Program-made: the position numbers and the translations under genes
The notes under the pieces: model-generated
The model's input: the letters and a program-made list of their open reading frames with translations, nothing else
Told to the model about the DNA's origin: nothing
Database searches by the model: none
NCBI RefSeq assembly: GCF_003443675.1
Contig: NZ_CP031963.1
Location: 310,001 to 374,000 of the forward strand
From: Aquimarina sp. BL5
Lineage (GTDB): Bacteria; Bacteroidota; Bacteroidia; Flavobacteriales; Flavobacteriaceae
Reading direction: 5' to 3'
Length of the DNA: 64,000 nt
In this document: positions 35,972 through 45,614 of the stretch, in pieces
Position numbering within the stretch: position 1 is the first letter of the stretch
How the letters are laid out: each line of letters starts with the position of its first letter

Positions 35972-36721
35972 TTAAATAATTCGTTTAATCACCCTTAATT
36001 TATGAGTATATAAACGTTTTTCTCCATTAAAAATGCCTGTATGATCTATACGATCCACGCGTACCTTACCATGCGCGTGGATGATATAGTTATCTTTCAT
36101 AATGACACCAACATGTGTAATTGCTCCTTCGTCATTATCGAAAAAAGCAAGATCACCTGGTTCACTTTCTTCAATAAAACTTAGTGGATCTCCTTGGGTT
36201 GCTTGTAAAGATGCATCTCGTAATAGTTTATAACCGTTTAGTTTATAAACCATTTGTGTGAAACCACTACAATCGATTCCAAAGTTTGTCTTTCCTCCCC
36301 ATAAATAAGGAGCATTTAGGAAAAGAAATGCAGTTTCTACTAGTTTATCTTTTGGTTGCTTTTCAGTAATTCTATTGCCATCATATTGATGTTCAAAAAG
36401 ATCCAAAGCTCCTAATGAAGAACCTAGGGCAATTGGCATCAACTGATTATCCTTACAGCTTATGAAATCAATTAAATCCGCCGTGACATCTAAAGGCTTC
36501 GTATCAAAATCTTTATACACTTCTTCTGTAATTTCTACATACTGCTTATTATCGATCCAACCTTCATAGGTGTCAAAAGCTAAACGAATTCTACTCCATT
36601 TTTTTCGTTTTTCTAAAACTTTAAAATGCTCACCATATAAAACCTGTGATACCATTTCACTAGGATCACTTGGTTCAAAACGCAAAGGGACAATACTAAG
36701 ATTGCAAATACCGTATAGCAT
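35972..36721 (-). CDS. C40 family NlpC/P60 peptidase with SH3-like domain
   Basis: A 249-aa cell-wall endopeptidase. The N-terminal part (about 1-70) is SH3-like (QVLYGEHFKVLEKRKKWSRI, then DTYEGWIDNKQYV) and the C-terminal NlpC/P60 part holds the catalytic Cys in NFGIDCSGFTQMVY (about 151), the His in AITHVGVIM (about 203) and a further His in IIHAHGKVRVD. These cleave peptide bridges in peptidoglycan. No signal peptide is visible, as often in this Bacteroidota group. It follows the thiolase gene by 61 bases on the same strand, a recurrent flavobacterial pairing. Confidence 0.88.
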   Translation of the reverse strand: MLYGICNLSIVPLRFEPSDPSEMVSQVLYGEHFKVLEKRKKWSRIRLAFDTYEGWIDNKQYVEITEEVYKDFDTKPLDVTADLIDFISCKDNQLMPIALGSSLGALDLFEHQYDGNRITEKQPKDKLVETAFLFLNAPYLWGGKTNFGIDCSGFTQMVYKLNGYKLLRDASLQATQGDPLSFIEESEPGDLAFFDNDEGAITHVGVIMKDNYIIHAHGKVRVDRIDHTGIFNGEKRLYTHKLRVIKRII

Positions 36722-36782
36722 GAATCTTTATAGGTACTAGATATTAAACATTTAATAGAATTTCAATGATATTTTATCCTTA

Positions 36783-37961
36783 TTATAGGCGTTCAATTAC
36801 CATTGCAGAAGCACCACCACCACCATTACAAATAGCCGCTGCTCCGGTTTTTGCATTATTTTGTTCTAACACATTCATTAACGTAATCAAGATACGAACA
36901 CCAGAACATCCTAATGGGTGTCCTAAAGATACCGCTCCACCGTTAACATTGGTATTAGAATCGTTTAATCCAAGTATTTTCATATTAGCAAGACCTACTA
37001 CTGAGAAAGCTTCGTTAAATTCAAAGAAATCAACATCATCCAATGTAATTCCTGCTTTATCAATTGCTTTTGGTAGTGCTTTTGCAGGTGCTGTTGTAAA
37101 CCACTTAGGTTCTTGTGCTGCATCTGCATAACTTTTAATTTTTACTAAAGGTTTTAATCCAAGTTCGGCCGCTTTTTCTGCACTCATTACTACTACAGCT
37201 CCAGCACCATCGTTAATTGTAGAAGCATTAGCTGCTGTAACTGTTCCTTCTTTTGTAAAAGCAGGGCGTAAGGCAGGAATCTTCTCCATTTTTACATTTT
37301 TATACTCTTCATCTTCTGTAACCATTACAGGTTCTCCACGACGTTGTGGTACTGGAACAGGCACAACTTCATTAGTAAATTTACCTTCTGACCACGCCTT
37401 GGCAGAACGCTCATAAGATTGAATTGCAAAAGCATCTTGATCTTCTCTACTAAAGTTATGTTCTGTGGCGCATAAATCTGCACAAACTCCCATCGCATTC
37501 TGATCGTATACATCAACTAAACCATCACGTTGCATTCCATCTTCGAGTGTTTGAGAACCAAATTTATGACCAGTTCTTAATCTAACATAATGAGGAATTA
37601 GACTCATATTTTCCATTCCACCAGCTACAACAATATCTGCATCTCCTAACGCGATCGTCTGAGCAGCATGCATTACAGCTTTCATACCACTAGCGCATAC
37701 TTTGTTTACCGTTGTACATGGCACCATTTCACTTAAACCAGCACCTAAAGCGGCTTGTCTAGCCGGTGCTTGTCCATTTCCTGCCTGTACTACATTTCCC
37801 ATGAATACTTCTTCTACTAATGAAGGATCCAGATTGATTTTATCTAATGCACCTTTTATTGCTATTGATCCTAATTGTGTAGCAGGAACTGTGGATAAAC
37901 TTCCTAAAAAACTACCTATTGGAGTACGTGCTGCTGATACTATTACAACGTCTTTGCTCAT
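36783..37961 (-). CDS. Acetyl-CoA C-acetyltransferase (thiolase)
   Basis: A 392-aa thiolase. Active residues are the nucleophilic Cys in VNKVCASGMKAV near 88, the His in NGGAVSLGHPLGCSG near 348, and the second Cys in AAICNGGGGASAMV near 378. It condenses two acetyl-CoA or cleaves beta-ketoacyl-CoA. Complete; the start is an ATG at 37961 with good N-terminal fit (VIVSAARTPIGSFLG). It is upstream of the NlpC/P60 gene, likely cotranscribed. Confidence 0.9.
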   Translation of the reverse strand: MSKDVVIVSAARTPIGSFLGSLSTVPATQLGSIAIKGALDKINLDPSLVEEVFMGNVVQAGNGQAPARQAALGAGLSEMVPCTTVNKVCASGMKAVMHAAQTIALGDADIVVAGGMENMSLIPHYVRLRTGHKFGSQTLEDGMQRDGLVDVYDQNAMGVCADLCATEHNFSREDQDAFAIQSYERSAKAWSEGKFTNEVVPVPVPQRRGEPVMVTEDEEYKNVKMEKIPALRPAFTKEGTVTAANASTINDGAGAVVVMSAEKAAELGLKPLVKIKSYADAAQEPKWFTTAPAKALPKAIDKAGITLDDVDFFEFNEAFSVVGLANMKILGLNDSNTNVNGGAVSLGHPLGCSGVRILITLMNVLEQNNAKTGAAAICNGGGGASAMVIERL

Positions 37962-38143
37962 TATGTTCGAATTTAATATATGTGTGTTTGTTATTTTGCG
38001 AATTTAAGGATTTTTGGAGGATATACATAGCTAAGTTATTTATAGGATTTACTAATCCGGAATTATAGGTATACACTATTTTTTTACCTTCTTTGTACTG
38101 ACTTATTTTTTAGTACTTTTGAGTAATCTATACGAATATCCTG

Positions 38144-40189
38144 GTGAAAAAGTTTTTAAATAATTTTTATAAAAATCAATCCTTTTTATATAAAGGGTTT
38201 CTTTTTGTTAGTACGTTGATTCTCATAGTATATTTATTTCCAAAAGGAGGTGTTTTTAAATATGAGTTTACAAAAGGGAAACCTTGGCAATATGAAAACC
38301 TATATGCTCCATTTGATTTTGCCATTGCAAAAACTCAAGATGATATTGATGCAGAGAAGAAACGTATCGAAGATAATAACATACCGTATTTCGAGTATGA
38401 TACTATTATAGCAAATACTGCAAAGGATAATTATAATGCAGCGTTCAAAAGTAATTTAGAAACTTTGGATCAGAGTAGTTCCGGAAAACAGGCGAAGCTT
38501 TTCGGTAGAATACTTCTTAATGATATTTATAGATATGGTGTTTTACAAGAGTCATATTCCTATGAAAGCAAAAGACAAATCTTTCTTAATAAAGGCAATA
38601 AAGCAGAGGCTATAACTTTTGGGCAAATATTAACTCCTAATGCGGTTACTTCGCTAATTAGTTCCAGAATTGATAAAAGCGAGTATGTTAAATTTAAAAG
38701 TGGTTTTGTAGCTTTATTTTATGATTTGATTAAACCAAACGTATCCCTAAATCAAAAATTGACTGAAAGCACACTAGAAAATGAATTAGCTCAAGTGCTT
38801 ACTACTAGAGGTAGTGTTTCTAAGGGAAGTAGAATTATCGCAAAAGGAGAAGTAGTAGAAGGAAATAGATTGCAGATTCTTACGTCTCTTAAGGCGGAAT
38901 ACGAGTCCCAGGTATGGAGTGATAAGAATTTTTACTGGATTGTTTTTGGATATGGAATTCTAGTTTCTTTGGCTTTGTTGATGTTATTACTTTTCATCCG
39001 AAAGTATAGAAGGGATATTTACGATAATAATACTCAGGTTACTTTTATTGCATTCAATATTTTACTAATGGTTTTGATCACTACGTTAGTAGTGAAATAT
39101 AAGTCAGATTATATTTATATAGTTCCCTTGTGTATTTTACCTTTAATTTTAAAGGCTTTCTTTGATTCTAGACTTGGTTTATTTACGCACGTAGTAACAG
39201 TAATGATTTTAGGTTTTGTTGTTCCTAATAGTTATGAATACACTTTTTTACAAATCATTGCAGGGATTGTTACGATATTGACTATTTCTGAATCCTATAA
39301 AAGAGCTAATTTATTCATTACTGTCGGACAGATTACTGCGATTTACATTTTGGCTTATATAGCTTTTCATATCATTCATGAAGGAAGTATTAGTGATATT
39401 GATTGGACTACTATTGGCTTATTTGTTATAAGTGGTTTTGCTACATTAATAGTGCATCCATTGATTTACGCATATGAAAAGATGTTTGGTTTAATCTCTG
39501 ATGTGTCTCTTTTGGAGCTTAGCGATACTAATTCTTCTTTATTAAAAGAGTTATCTGATAAAGCTCCAGGAACTTTTCATCATTCTCTTAATGTTGCTAA
39601 CATTGCAGAAGCTGCGGCTAGCGAAATCGGGGCAAATGTAATGCTGGTTAGGGTAGGAGCTCTTTATCACGATATTGGAAAGATGGCAAACCCTACATAT
39701 TTTACTGAAAATCAGACAGCTTCAGGAAATGCCCACGATGTATTATCTCCTAAAGAGAGTGCTAAAATTATTATCGATCACGTTATAAGGGGTATTGAGA
39801 TTGCAAAAAAGAACAAATTACCTGATCGTGTAATTGATTTTATAAGAACGCATCATGGGACTAGTACGGTATACTACTTTTACATGAAAGCTAAGGAAAT
39901 CAATGAGAATGTAAACAAGGAAGATTTTCAATATCCAGGACCAAAACCTTTTTCTAAGGAAACTGCTATTTTGATGATGAGTGATAGTGTAGAGGCTGCT
40001 TCCAAAAGCTTGAAAAACCCTACTAGTAGTTTAATCGATTCATTTGTGGAGAAGATAGTAAATAAGCAAATGGAAGATGGTCAATTTCTTAATGCAAATA
40101 TTACGTTCAAGGAAATTCAACAGGTTAAAAAGATCTTTAAACGAAAGTTAACTAATATCTACCATTTAAGGATTGAATATCCTGAGTAG
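38144..40189 (+). CDS. PgpH-like 7TM-HD phosphohydrolase (probable c-di-AMP phosphodiesterase)
   Basis: A 681-aa protein with GTG start. One membrane segment near 18-36, an extracytoplasmic 7TMR-HDED-like domain (about 50-260), about seven membrane segments (265-435), and a C-terminal HD domain: APGTFHHSLNVANIAEAAA near 473, LYHDIGKMANPTYF near 507, DVLSPKESAKIIIDHV and RTHHGTSTVYYFY near 567. The order matches PgpH of Firmicutes, which degrades cyclic di-AMP in the cytoplasm. The role in this organism is inferred from the family. Confidence 0.85.
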   Translation: MKKFLNNFYKNQSFLYKGFLFVSTLILIVYLFPKGGVFKYEFTKGKPWQYENLYAPFDFAIAKTQDDIDAEKKRIEDNNIPYFEYDTIIANTAKDNYNAAFKSNLETLDQSSSGKQAKLFGRILLNDIYRYGVLQESYSYESKRQIFLNKGNKAEAITFGQILTPNAVTSLISSRIDKSEYVKFKSGFVALFYDLIKPNVSLNQKLTESTLENELAQVLTTRGSVSKGSRIIAKGEVVEGNRLQILTSLKAEYESQVWSDKNFYWIVFGYGILVSLALLMLLLFIRKYRRDIYDNNTQVTFIAFNILLMVLITTLVVKYKSDYIYIVPLCILPLILKAFFDSRLGLFTHVVTVMILGFVVPNSYEYTFLQIIAGIVTILTISESYKRANLFITVGQITAIYILAYIAFHIIHEGSISDIDWTTIGLFVISGFATLIVHPLIYAYEKMFGLISDVSLLELSDTNSSLLKELSDKAPGTFHHSLNVANIAEAAASEIGANVMLVRVGALYHDIGKMANPTYFTENQTASGNAHDVLSPKESAKIIIDHVIRGIEIAKKNKLPDRVIDFIRTHHGTSTVYYFYMKAKEINENVNKEDFQYPGPKPFSKETAILMMSDSVEAASKSLKNPTSSLIDSFVEKIVNKQMEDGQFLNANITFKEIQQVKKIFKRKLTNIYHLRIEYPE

Positions 40190-40254
40190 TACTTTTAGAC
40201 TGGTATGTTATTTGATAAGGTAATCGATAACATAAACCATCTTAAAATTTTACT

Positions 40255-40836
40255 ATGAAAACTTTCAGAACTTTTACATTTCTAACATGTCTAATATTTA
40301 GTCTTACATCATATAGTCAAGTTATAATAGGAGGTGAAGCTTCTATCGATATAAGTATAAATATTCCGGTTCCTGATATTGTTATTGAACGAAGACCAGA
40401 TGTAAGAATTGAAACAAGGCCTTCTGCTCCAGTAATACACAGTTGTGATCATAACTGTTCTCATAATGAATATGTTAGTTATGGAGAGATTCAAAATCAA
40501 AACGGGCCATATGGACGTCAAATATATCTAGTAACTCATGCACAATTAGAATCAAACCGTGTTGGTTCTGAAAGCGTTACCTATGTTTTAGACTCAGGAG
40601 ATGTATTAGAATTAATTATTGTAACAGCCAATCTCCAAGATTTTAATTATCATAGTTATAGTGATAATTGTGAATGTTCGCAAAAAAATAGAATTTTAGA
40701 AGTATTATTAAATGATCAGAAAATACCACTAAGAGACGGAAGTTTATCGCTTCAGCCAAAAGAAAATGGTTTTCACTCTGTCATAAACCTACACAGCAAA
40801 TTTGAGGGAGATTTTAATGGTACAGTTATTTTTTAG
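40255..40836 (+). CDS. Secreted protein of unknown function
   Basis: A 193-aa protein with a signal peptide (MKTFRTFTFLTCLIFSLTSYSQ). The mature part has a His/Cys cluster (IHSCDHNCSHNEY near 61-73) and another CECS near 141, which could bind a metal or form disulfides. No known domain. It is 66 bases after the PgpH-like gene, same strand. The 3' end overlaps the convergent DUF3817 gene by 11 bases. Confidence 0.65.
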   Translation: MKTFRTFTFLTCLIFSLTSYSQVIIGGEASIDISINIPVPDIVIERRPDVRIETRPSAPVIHSCDHNCSHNEYVSYGEIQNQNGPYGRQIYLVTHAQLESNRVGSESVTYVLDSGDVLELIIVTANLQDFNYHSYSDNCECSQKNRILEVLLNDQKIPLRDGSLSLQPKENGFHSVINLHSKFEGDFNGTVIF

Positions 40837-41104
40837 ATAAATATTTCCCATCCATCCAGAAAGTTCCAAAAGGTATTATAGAGCATATAAGCACTATTGC
40901 TAATGTTTTATTATCCCATCTTTTTTCAGGTTTCACTAAAAAAGCAAATACGATATAAGCTAGAAATAAAAAACCGTGTGCCATACCAATTAACTTATTA
41001 GGTTCTGGTGAGGCAAATAGATACTTGAGCGGCATTGTTACGAATAGTATAGCCAAGTATGAAATCCCTTCGAGATAACTAATCAATCTGAAACTGGTGA
41101 TCAT
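40826..41104 (-). CDS. DUF3817 small membrane protein
   Basis: A 92-aa protein with three membrane segments and the DUF3817 pattern: ISYLEGISYLAILFVTMPLK, MAHGFLFLAYIVF, then TLAIVLICSIIPFGTFWMD. The family is widespread, of unknown function. Its last codons overlap the end of the convergent neighbouring gene by 11 bases. Confidence 0.85.
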   Translation of the reverse strand: MITSFRLISYLEGISYLAILFVTMPLKYLFASPEPNKLIGMAHGFLFLAYIVFAFLVKPEKRWDNKTLAIVLICSIIPFGTFWMDGKYLSKK

Positions 41105-41170
41105 ATTTATATTTATTTAAAATTGGATGCAAATTTAAGGTTCAGAATATATCCAAACGTTAATAAATAC

Positions 41171-42409
41171 CTATTTTTTAGTAGGATACTCCAATTCAAA
41201 TATTTCGAGATCAAAATAGGGGATAGCTGATAACAAATGATCAAAGATATCTGCTACTATCTTCTCATAATTTTTCCATATTTTATCATTACTAAAAGCA
41301 TAGATTTCTAAAGGAGTCCCTTGAGCAGTAGGCGCTAATTGGCGACTCATAATCATCATATCACTATTAATATGAGGATGATCCTCTAGATATGATTCTA
41401 CATACTTTCTAAATACACCCATGTTAGAAAGATTTCGACCATTCATTAAAACCTCTTTGTTTATCAGATTTTCTTCATTATAAGAATTTACCTTGTGCTG
41501 TGCTTGATCCAAGTATTCCCTTATAAGCTCTACTTTCTTAAGACGATCTACATCATTTTCAGATAAAAATTTAATGCTAGAAGCTTTTATTAAAATAGCT
41601 CTTTTTATTCTTCTTCCACCAGAATCCATCATACCTCGCCAATTCCTAAATGACTGAGAAGTTAGATGATAGGTAGGGATTGTTGTGATTGTTTTATCAA
41701 AATTCTGGACTTTTACCGAGGACAGATTGATTTCGATTACATCTCCATCAGCTCCATATTTAGCCATTGTAATCCAGTCACCAATTCTAACAGTGTCATT
41801 TACGGCAACCTGAATACTTGCTACAAACCCAAGAATAGTGTCTTTAAATATCAGAAGAATAACTGCAGACATTGCCCCAAGTGCTGTTAAAAATGTCCAA
41901 ATTGATTTCCCAGTAATTAAAGAGAAAATTGAAATAGCACCAATTACCCAGATAAATATCATAAAGACCTGAATATAACTATCTATAGGTTTATCTCTGA
42001 ATGACTCTAAAGACTTCAAGAAATCTCTGAAGGTTCCGAGAATACTTCTTACAATCCAAATCGTTAAAGCAATAACCAATATATTAAAAAGAATTTCTAA
42101 GTAATTCTCTGCAATAGGAAAATCTATAAATAGTTCAGGTATGATCCAAATACTAATGGATAATGGTATGATGTGAGATAAATAGTCAAAAGTTTTGTTT
42201 TTGACCAAATGATCATCAAAAGTATTCTTTGATTTTGAAGCGTATCTTTTAAAAAGATTTAAGATTACCTTTTTAATTATTTTATCTAGAATGAATAGGG
42301 CTATTAGCAGGACACAAACACCAATAACCACATTTAGGTATTCTGCCATAGTTTCCGTAAAGCCATTAGAAACTAAAACTTTATAAAAATACCTAGTTAG
42401 TTTTTCCAT
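41171..42409 (-). CDS. MscS-family mechanosensitive ion channel (YbdG-like)
   Basis: A 412-aa inner-membrane protein, close to E. coli YbdG (415 aa). Several hydrophobic segments (about 18-42, 70-90, 105-130, 150-190) precede the pore-lining helix and the MscS beta domain (VQVAVNDTVRIGDWITM near 199-215, then VIEINLSSVKVQNFDKTITTIPTY). The long C-terminal part is cytoplasmic. It opens on membrane tension to release solutes under osmotic downshock. Complete; no operon partner. Confidence 0.88.
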   Translation of the reverse strand: MEKLTRYFYKVLVSNGFTETMAEYLNVVIGVCVLLIALFILDKIIKKVILNLFKRYASKSKNTFDDHLVKNKTFDYLSHIIPLSISIWIIPELFIDFPIAENYLEILFNILVIALTIWIVRSILGTFRDFLKSLESFRDKPIDSYIQVFMIFIWVIGAISIFSLITGKSIWTFLTALGAMSAVILLIFKDTILGFVASIQVAVNDTVRIGDWITMAKYGADGDVIEINLSSVKVQNFDKTITTIPTYHLTSQSFRNWRGMMDSGGRRIKRAILIKASSIKFLSENDVDRLKKVELIREYLDQAQHKVNSYNEENLINKEVLMNGRNLSNMGVFRKYVESYLEDHPHINSDMMIMSRQLAPTAQGTPLEIYAFSNDKIWKNYEKIVADIFDHLLSAIPYFDLEIFELEYPTKK

Positions 42410-42464
42410 AAAAAAAATGAATTCAGATCGAATCTAAACCTACAACTTATTATTTTAATAAGTT

Positions 42465-43082
42465 CTATACCAAACTGAAAATAGCTACGGCATACAAATA
42501 GAATCTTACAAAACGTAATAGTCCAAATAGCAAATAACTAATAAAAGGATATTTTATCATTCCTGCCGCAATACTGGTAATAGAAAAAGGAATGGGAAGT
42601 AATGCTCCTACCACTATTAAAAAACCACCCCATTTACGAGTGTTTTTAATATGTTTGGCCATTTTCACCTCTAAATACTGGTGAACTGAGGGGATTTTGG
42701 TGATTGATTTCCCTATGAAATAGGAGATAACTCCACCTAAGTATGATAATAATGCAAGAATTGAGAGATATAGGATAGGACTTGTTGTTTTGTCACTCCA
42801 CGCGATGAAAATTTCTGGAGGGATCAAGCCTAACAAAGACTCCGATGCAAAAAACACACTAAAAACTACATAATCCGAATAGTTTTCTGTTACATAAATC
42901 AATACATCATTGATATTGATAACAAAATAATTTACTATTAATAAACCTGCTATAAAAAGTAAAATAGGAGGTAATGCTTTTTTTAAGCTGATTCCTAAAA
43001 ACTTATAGAAACCGGTATAACTATAATATTGATGCAATAATTGCAATCGTGTTTTTTTTACAGATCGGGGATTCATTTTCAT
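42465..43082 (-). CDS. VTT/DedA-like (YqaA-type) membrane protein
   Basis: About 205 aa from ATG 43082; a TTG at 43106 would add eight residues. It has several membrane segments and the SNARE-associated (VTT) features: FAPxxxx-type segment SESLLGLIPPEIFIAWSDK, then GGVISYFIGKSI and WGGFLIVVGALLPIPFSITSIAAG. VTT proteins are lipid or ion transporters, function here unknown. A second ATG at 43076 is also possible. Confidence 0.75.
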   Translation of the reverse strand: MKMNPRSVKKTRLQLLHQYYSYTGFYKFLGISLKKALPPILLFIAGLLIVNYFVININDVLIYVTENYSDYVVFSVFFASESLLGLIPPEIFIAWSDKTTSPILYLSILALLSYLGGVISYFIGKSITKIPSVHQYLEVKMAKHIKNTRKWGGFLIVVGALLPIPFSITSIAAGMIKYPFISYLLFGLLRFVRFYLYAVAIFSLV

Positions 43083-43252
43083 AACAATTTTTCCACAAGG
43101 CAACAAAAATAATATATAATTGATTTTTTCACGTTTATAAAATCATAAAATTTGTCGAGAAGTTGTTATAATAATTACAGGATACAAAGAAAACGTACCA
43201 AAATGCTCATTTTATAAGGTGTAATGTATAATTAGACAAAGGTATTTATACT

Positions 43253-43286
43253 AAAAAAACCCTGAAAATAATCAAGGTTTCTTTTT
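43253..43286 (-). terminator. Terminator of the 43322 gene
   Basis: On the minus strand AAACC-TTGA pairs with TCAG-GGTTT, followed by a T run (plus 43253-43259 are A). It lies 36 bases after the stop of the 43322 gene. Confidence 0.6.
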
Positions 43287-43321
43287 GATATTGTAATAAG
43301 AAAAATAATATTATCTAAATT

Positions 43322-43693
43322 TTATGCATTCAGGGCATCTCTATAATCTGCCAAATCCATAACATTCATTTTATTTTTTATATCCTTAAACAGAGAAACA
43401 AGATACATAAGACTTTCCACCGGATTCACATCTTCATTCTTCACTGGTGCTTCATTTTCATTTTCTTGTTCCTCGATTGGTTCATCGTCTGGAATGGGAA
43501 TAAGAAAACTATCATTTTCTTCGATATGTTCGTAGGTAAGTCTTAACACTTTTACCACCAATGGTACTTGCTGTTCTAAAGCATAAGATCTCAAAGCTTT
43601 AAGATCCTCTATCAGTGTATCTGTATTGATTCCGGATTTTTCTAAATCAGTCAGAATTTTGTCAATTAATTTGAGCGCCTTTTTATTTTCCAA
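43322..43693 (-). CDS. Uncharacterised acidic protein
   Basis: A 123-aa soluble protein, helical, with an acidic Glu/Asn-rich middle (DDEPIEEQENENEAP near 69-83) and helical ends (LTDLEKSGINTDTLIEDLKALRS, LFKDIKNKMNVMDLADYRDAL). No signal or membrane segment, no known domain recognised. A hairpin terminator follows the stop. Function unknown. Confidence 0.6.
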   Translation of the reverse strand: MENKKALKLIDKILTDLEKSGINTDTLIEDLKALRSYALEQQVPLVVKVLRLTYEHIEENDSFLIPIPDDEPIEEQENENEAPVKNEDVNPVESLMYLVSLFKDIKNKMNVMDLADYRDALNA

Positions 43694-44059
43694 GGATTAT
43701 AAAATTAGTTTGTTTTAAAAAATGATTATGGCAAATTTAACCCTTTATCTAAATCTTTGAAATCTTTTAAAACAATAAATTTACTTTTTATTGTTAAAAA
43801 AAATATTGAAAAAAAATATCTTTAATTAAGACGAGGAATTTTCCCCATAAAATACTGACCATTAGTTGTTTATTGCCTGAAAAACTTGTCTATGCTTGTA
43901 TTCCAGCTAAAGTTTGAGGTTAAACCGTAACCAAAATTCCTTAATCCTTTTTATCTTTGAAAAGTATTCCAATTACAATTTTTCCCTTACTTTTTTTGTT
44001 TTCCCCAACACTTACCTCCTTGAATACAGGAGGTAAGTTCTTCTTGGGGTATTTCGTAA
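43694..44059. other. Gene-free region with a strong two-tier hairpin
   Basis: About 366 bases between two minus-strand genes. It holds the hairpin at 44003-44049 just after the DUF2807 stop. The rest is AT-rich without a clear promoter or ORF. Confidence 0.5.
44003..44049. terminator. Two-tier hairpin after the DUF2807 gene
   Basis: The inner stem has 11 perfect pairs (ACTTACCTCCT 44010-44020 with AGGAGGTAAGT 44028-44038, 7-base loop); the outer stem is CCCCAA (44003-44008) with TTGGGG (44044-44049). It lies 10 bases from the DUF2807 stop, where a terminator is expected, but no T run follows on the minus strand. Confidence 0.5.
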
Positions 44060-44944
44060 TTAAAATAAAGCTACAGTTTTATCTTCATCTTCTTCTTTTA
44101 TTGTAATTAATAATTTTCTTTTTCCCAACATACTCACTTTATATACTTTAGTTCCAGTGGTCCAATTTTCTTTTCTAGTTGCCTGAGGCATCATAGGAAA
44201 ACCATAACTAAATTTCGAACCATCCGGTTTGGGACCGATAACAAAGAATTGATTTCTGGTTAGGGAATTATTCTTGATTTCGAATTTTATATACTTCACT
44301 TGGTCATCTTTGGTTTTCTTTTTACTATGAACGATTACTTTTCTTGCATCTCCTTTAATTTTTTCTGGAGTATTTAGGATTTTTAGCTTAGCATCTTTAC
44401 TTAATTTGGTATCCAATTCATTAGTAACATAGACTTTTGCAGAACCCCTGCTCCAGATATCGACTCTTGCATTTTCTGCAACCAAGCTAGATGCATCAAT
44501 AGTTGCAAGTTCTGCTGCGATACGGAGTTCTTTTGTTTTACCATCCATGAAGATTTTACCGATAGGTGCTAGGACCTGAATGTAATTGTTATTAAGGTTA
44601 ATAATTCTTGTAGTATCGTGTGTCCCACTTTCTACTTTTCTAATATTAGGAGCACCGATAACGATTTTAGCATTTTCTGACGGTTGTATCCATTCCTTTT
44701 GATCCAAATGTAAAGTCCCATTTACTACCTCCTTATCTATGTAATCAAATAGGTTAGCATCTGTAGTTATAGTTAGACTTTCTTCTTTGGATTGATCAAT
44801 AATTACTTGAGCATAAAAATTGATTTTTATGTTTTCGATATTAGTAGTGTTAAATGTTTTGGTTATAATTTCTTGATTTCCTTTTATTTGCGCTATGGTG
44901 GTTATACTAACTAATAGTAGTAATATGTTTATGATTTTTTTCAT
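44060..44944 (-). CDS. DUF2807 (GIN domain) secreted protein
   Basis: A 294-aa protein with a signal peptide (MKKIINILLLLVSITTIAQ). The DUF2807 pattern, a beta-helix with repeated strands (IENIKINFYAQVIIDQS, ESLTITTDANLFDYID, GTLHLDQKE, AKVYVTNELDTKL), covers about 30-200. The family's function is unknown; an envelope-exposed head domain is inferred. Downstream partner of the DoxX gene (11-bp gap). Confidence 0.8.
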   Translation of the reverse strand: MKKIINILLLLVSITTIAQIKGNQEIITKTFNTTNIENIKINFYAQVIIDQSKEESLTITTDANLFDYIDKEVVNGTLHLDQKEWIQPSENAKIVIGAPNIRKVESGTHDTTRIINLNNNYIQVLAPIGKIFMDGKTKELRIAAELATIDASSLVAENARVDIWSRGSAKVYVTNELDTKLSKDAKLKILNTPEKIKGDARKVIVHSKKKTKDDQVKYIKFEIKNNSLTRNQFFVIGPKPDGSKFSYGFPMMPQATRKENWTTGTKVYKVSMLGKRKLLITIKEEDEDKTVALF

Positions 44945-44955
44945 GACTTTGTGTT

Positions 44956-45480
44956 TTAAATTAGATTTTTAATAATGTTGTGATTAGTTTTAGGGAGCCA
45001 CTTTTTTGTGATTACATAATCGATACCAAATCTTCCCGATCCTAAAATAAGGTTGTATATAGCAATCCATAAGAATCCCATTGCTGGTAGCATAGCCCAT
45101 AATCCATTGTCCCATTTTTGGAAAATTATAGCAACTAGCATCGTGCACATAATAAAAAAAGAAGCAATTCTCGTTTTAAAACCTAGTAGAAGGAATACAC
45201 CTCCGATAGCTTCGCTAGCGGCACCCATCCATGCAAAGAATACTGGGAACATTGCAAAAAGACCTCCGTATTCTGCAATATCTTTAGGGAACCATTCTAC
45301 AACTTCTAGAAAAGCTAAATCAGGAGATCCTTCTGGACTCCAAGGAACTCCGAATTTACTTCCCCCAAAATTCACTGCTAAAAAATAACCACAGATGATT
45401 CTAGGAAAAGCGAATAGTGCGTCTACTGACCAATGAAACATAGTAATCGGATGGATAATTTTTTTAATGACATTTTTCAT
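44956..45480 (-). CDS. DoxX-family membrane protein
   Basis: A 174-aa membrane protein with about four hydrophobic segments and the DoxX pattern (ASEAIGGVFLLLGFKTRIASFFIMCTM-type segment near 84-110, and WAMLPAMGFLWIAIYNLILGSGRFGIDYV near 128-156). DoxX proteins are linked to thiol or quinone redox processes, not settled. Transcribed before the DUF2807 gene. Confidence 0.8.
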   Translation of the reverse strand: MKNVIKKIIHPITMFHWSVDALFAFPRIICGYFLAVNFGGSKFGVPWSPEGSPDLAFLEVVEWFPKDIAEYGGLFAMFPVFFAWMGAASEAIGGVFLLLGFKTRIASFFIMCTMLVAIIFQKWDNGLWAMLPAMGFLWIAIYNLILGSGRFGIDYVITKKWLPKTNHNIIKNLI

Positions 45481-45550
45481 AACTGAAACGATTTTAGATT
45501 GTTTGATGTTTCAAATGTCCGAACCAATTGTGAATACTACGCCCCAAAAC

Positions 45551-45587
45551 AAAATAGGACGGCTCAAATTATAATTTGAGCCGTCCT
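45551..45587 (-). terminator. Terminator of the alpha-amylase gene
   Basis: A 15-bp perfect stem, AGGACGGCTCAAATT (45556-45570) with AATTTGAGCCGTCCT (45573-45587), and a two-base loop. On the minus strand ATTTTGTTTTGG follows. It is 28 bases past the amylase stop. Confidence 0.8.
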
Positions 45588-45614
45588 AAATTAAGTGAGA
45601 TAGTTGTTAATAAG

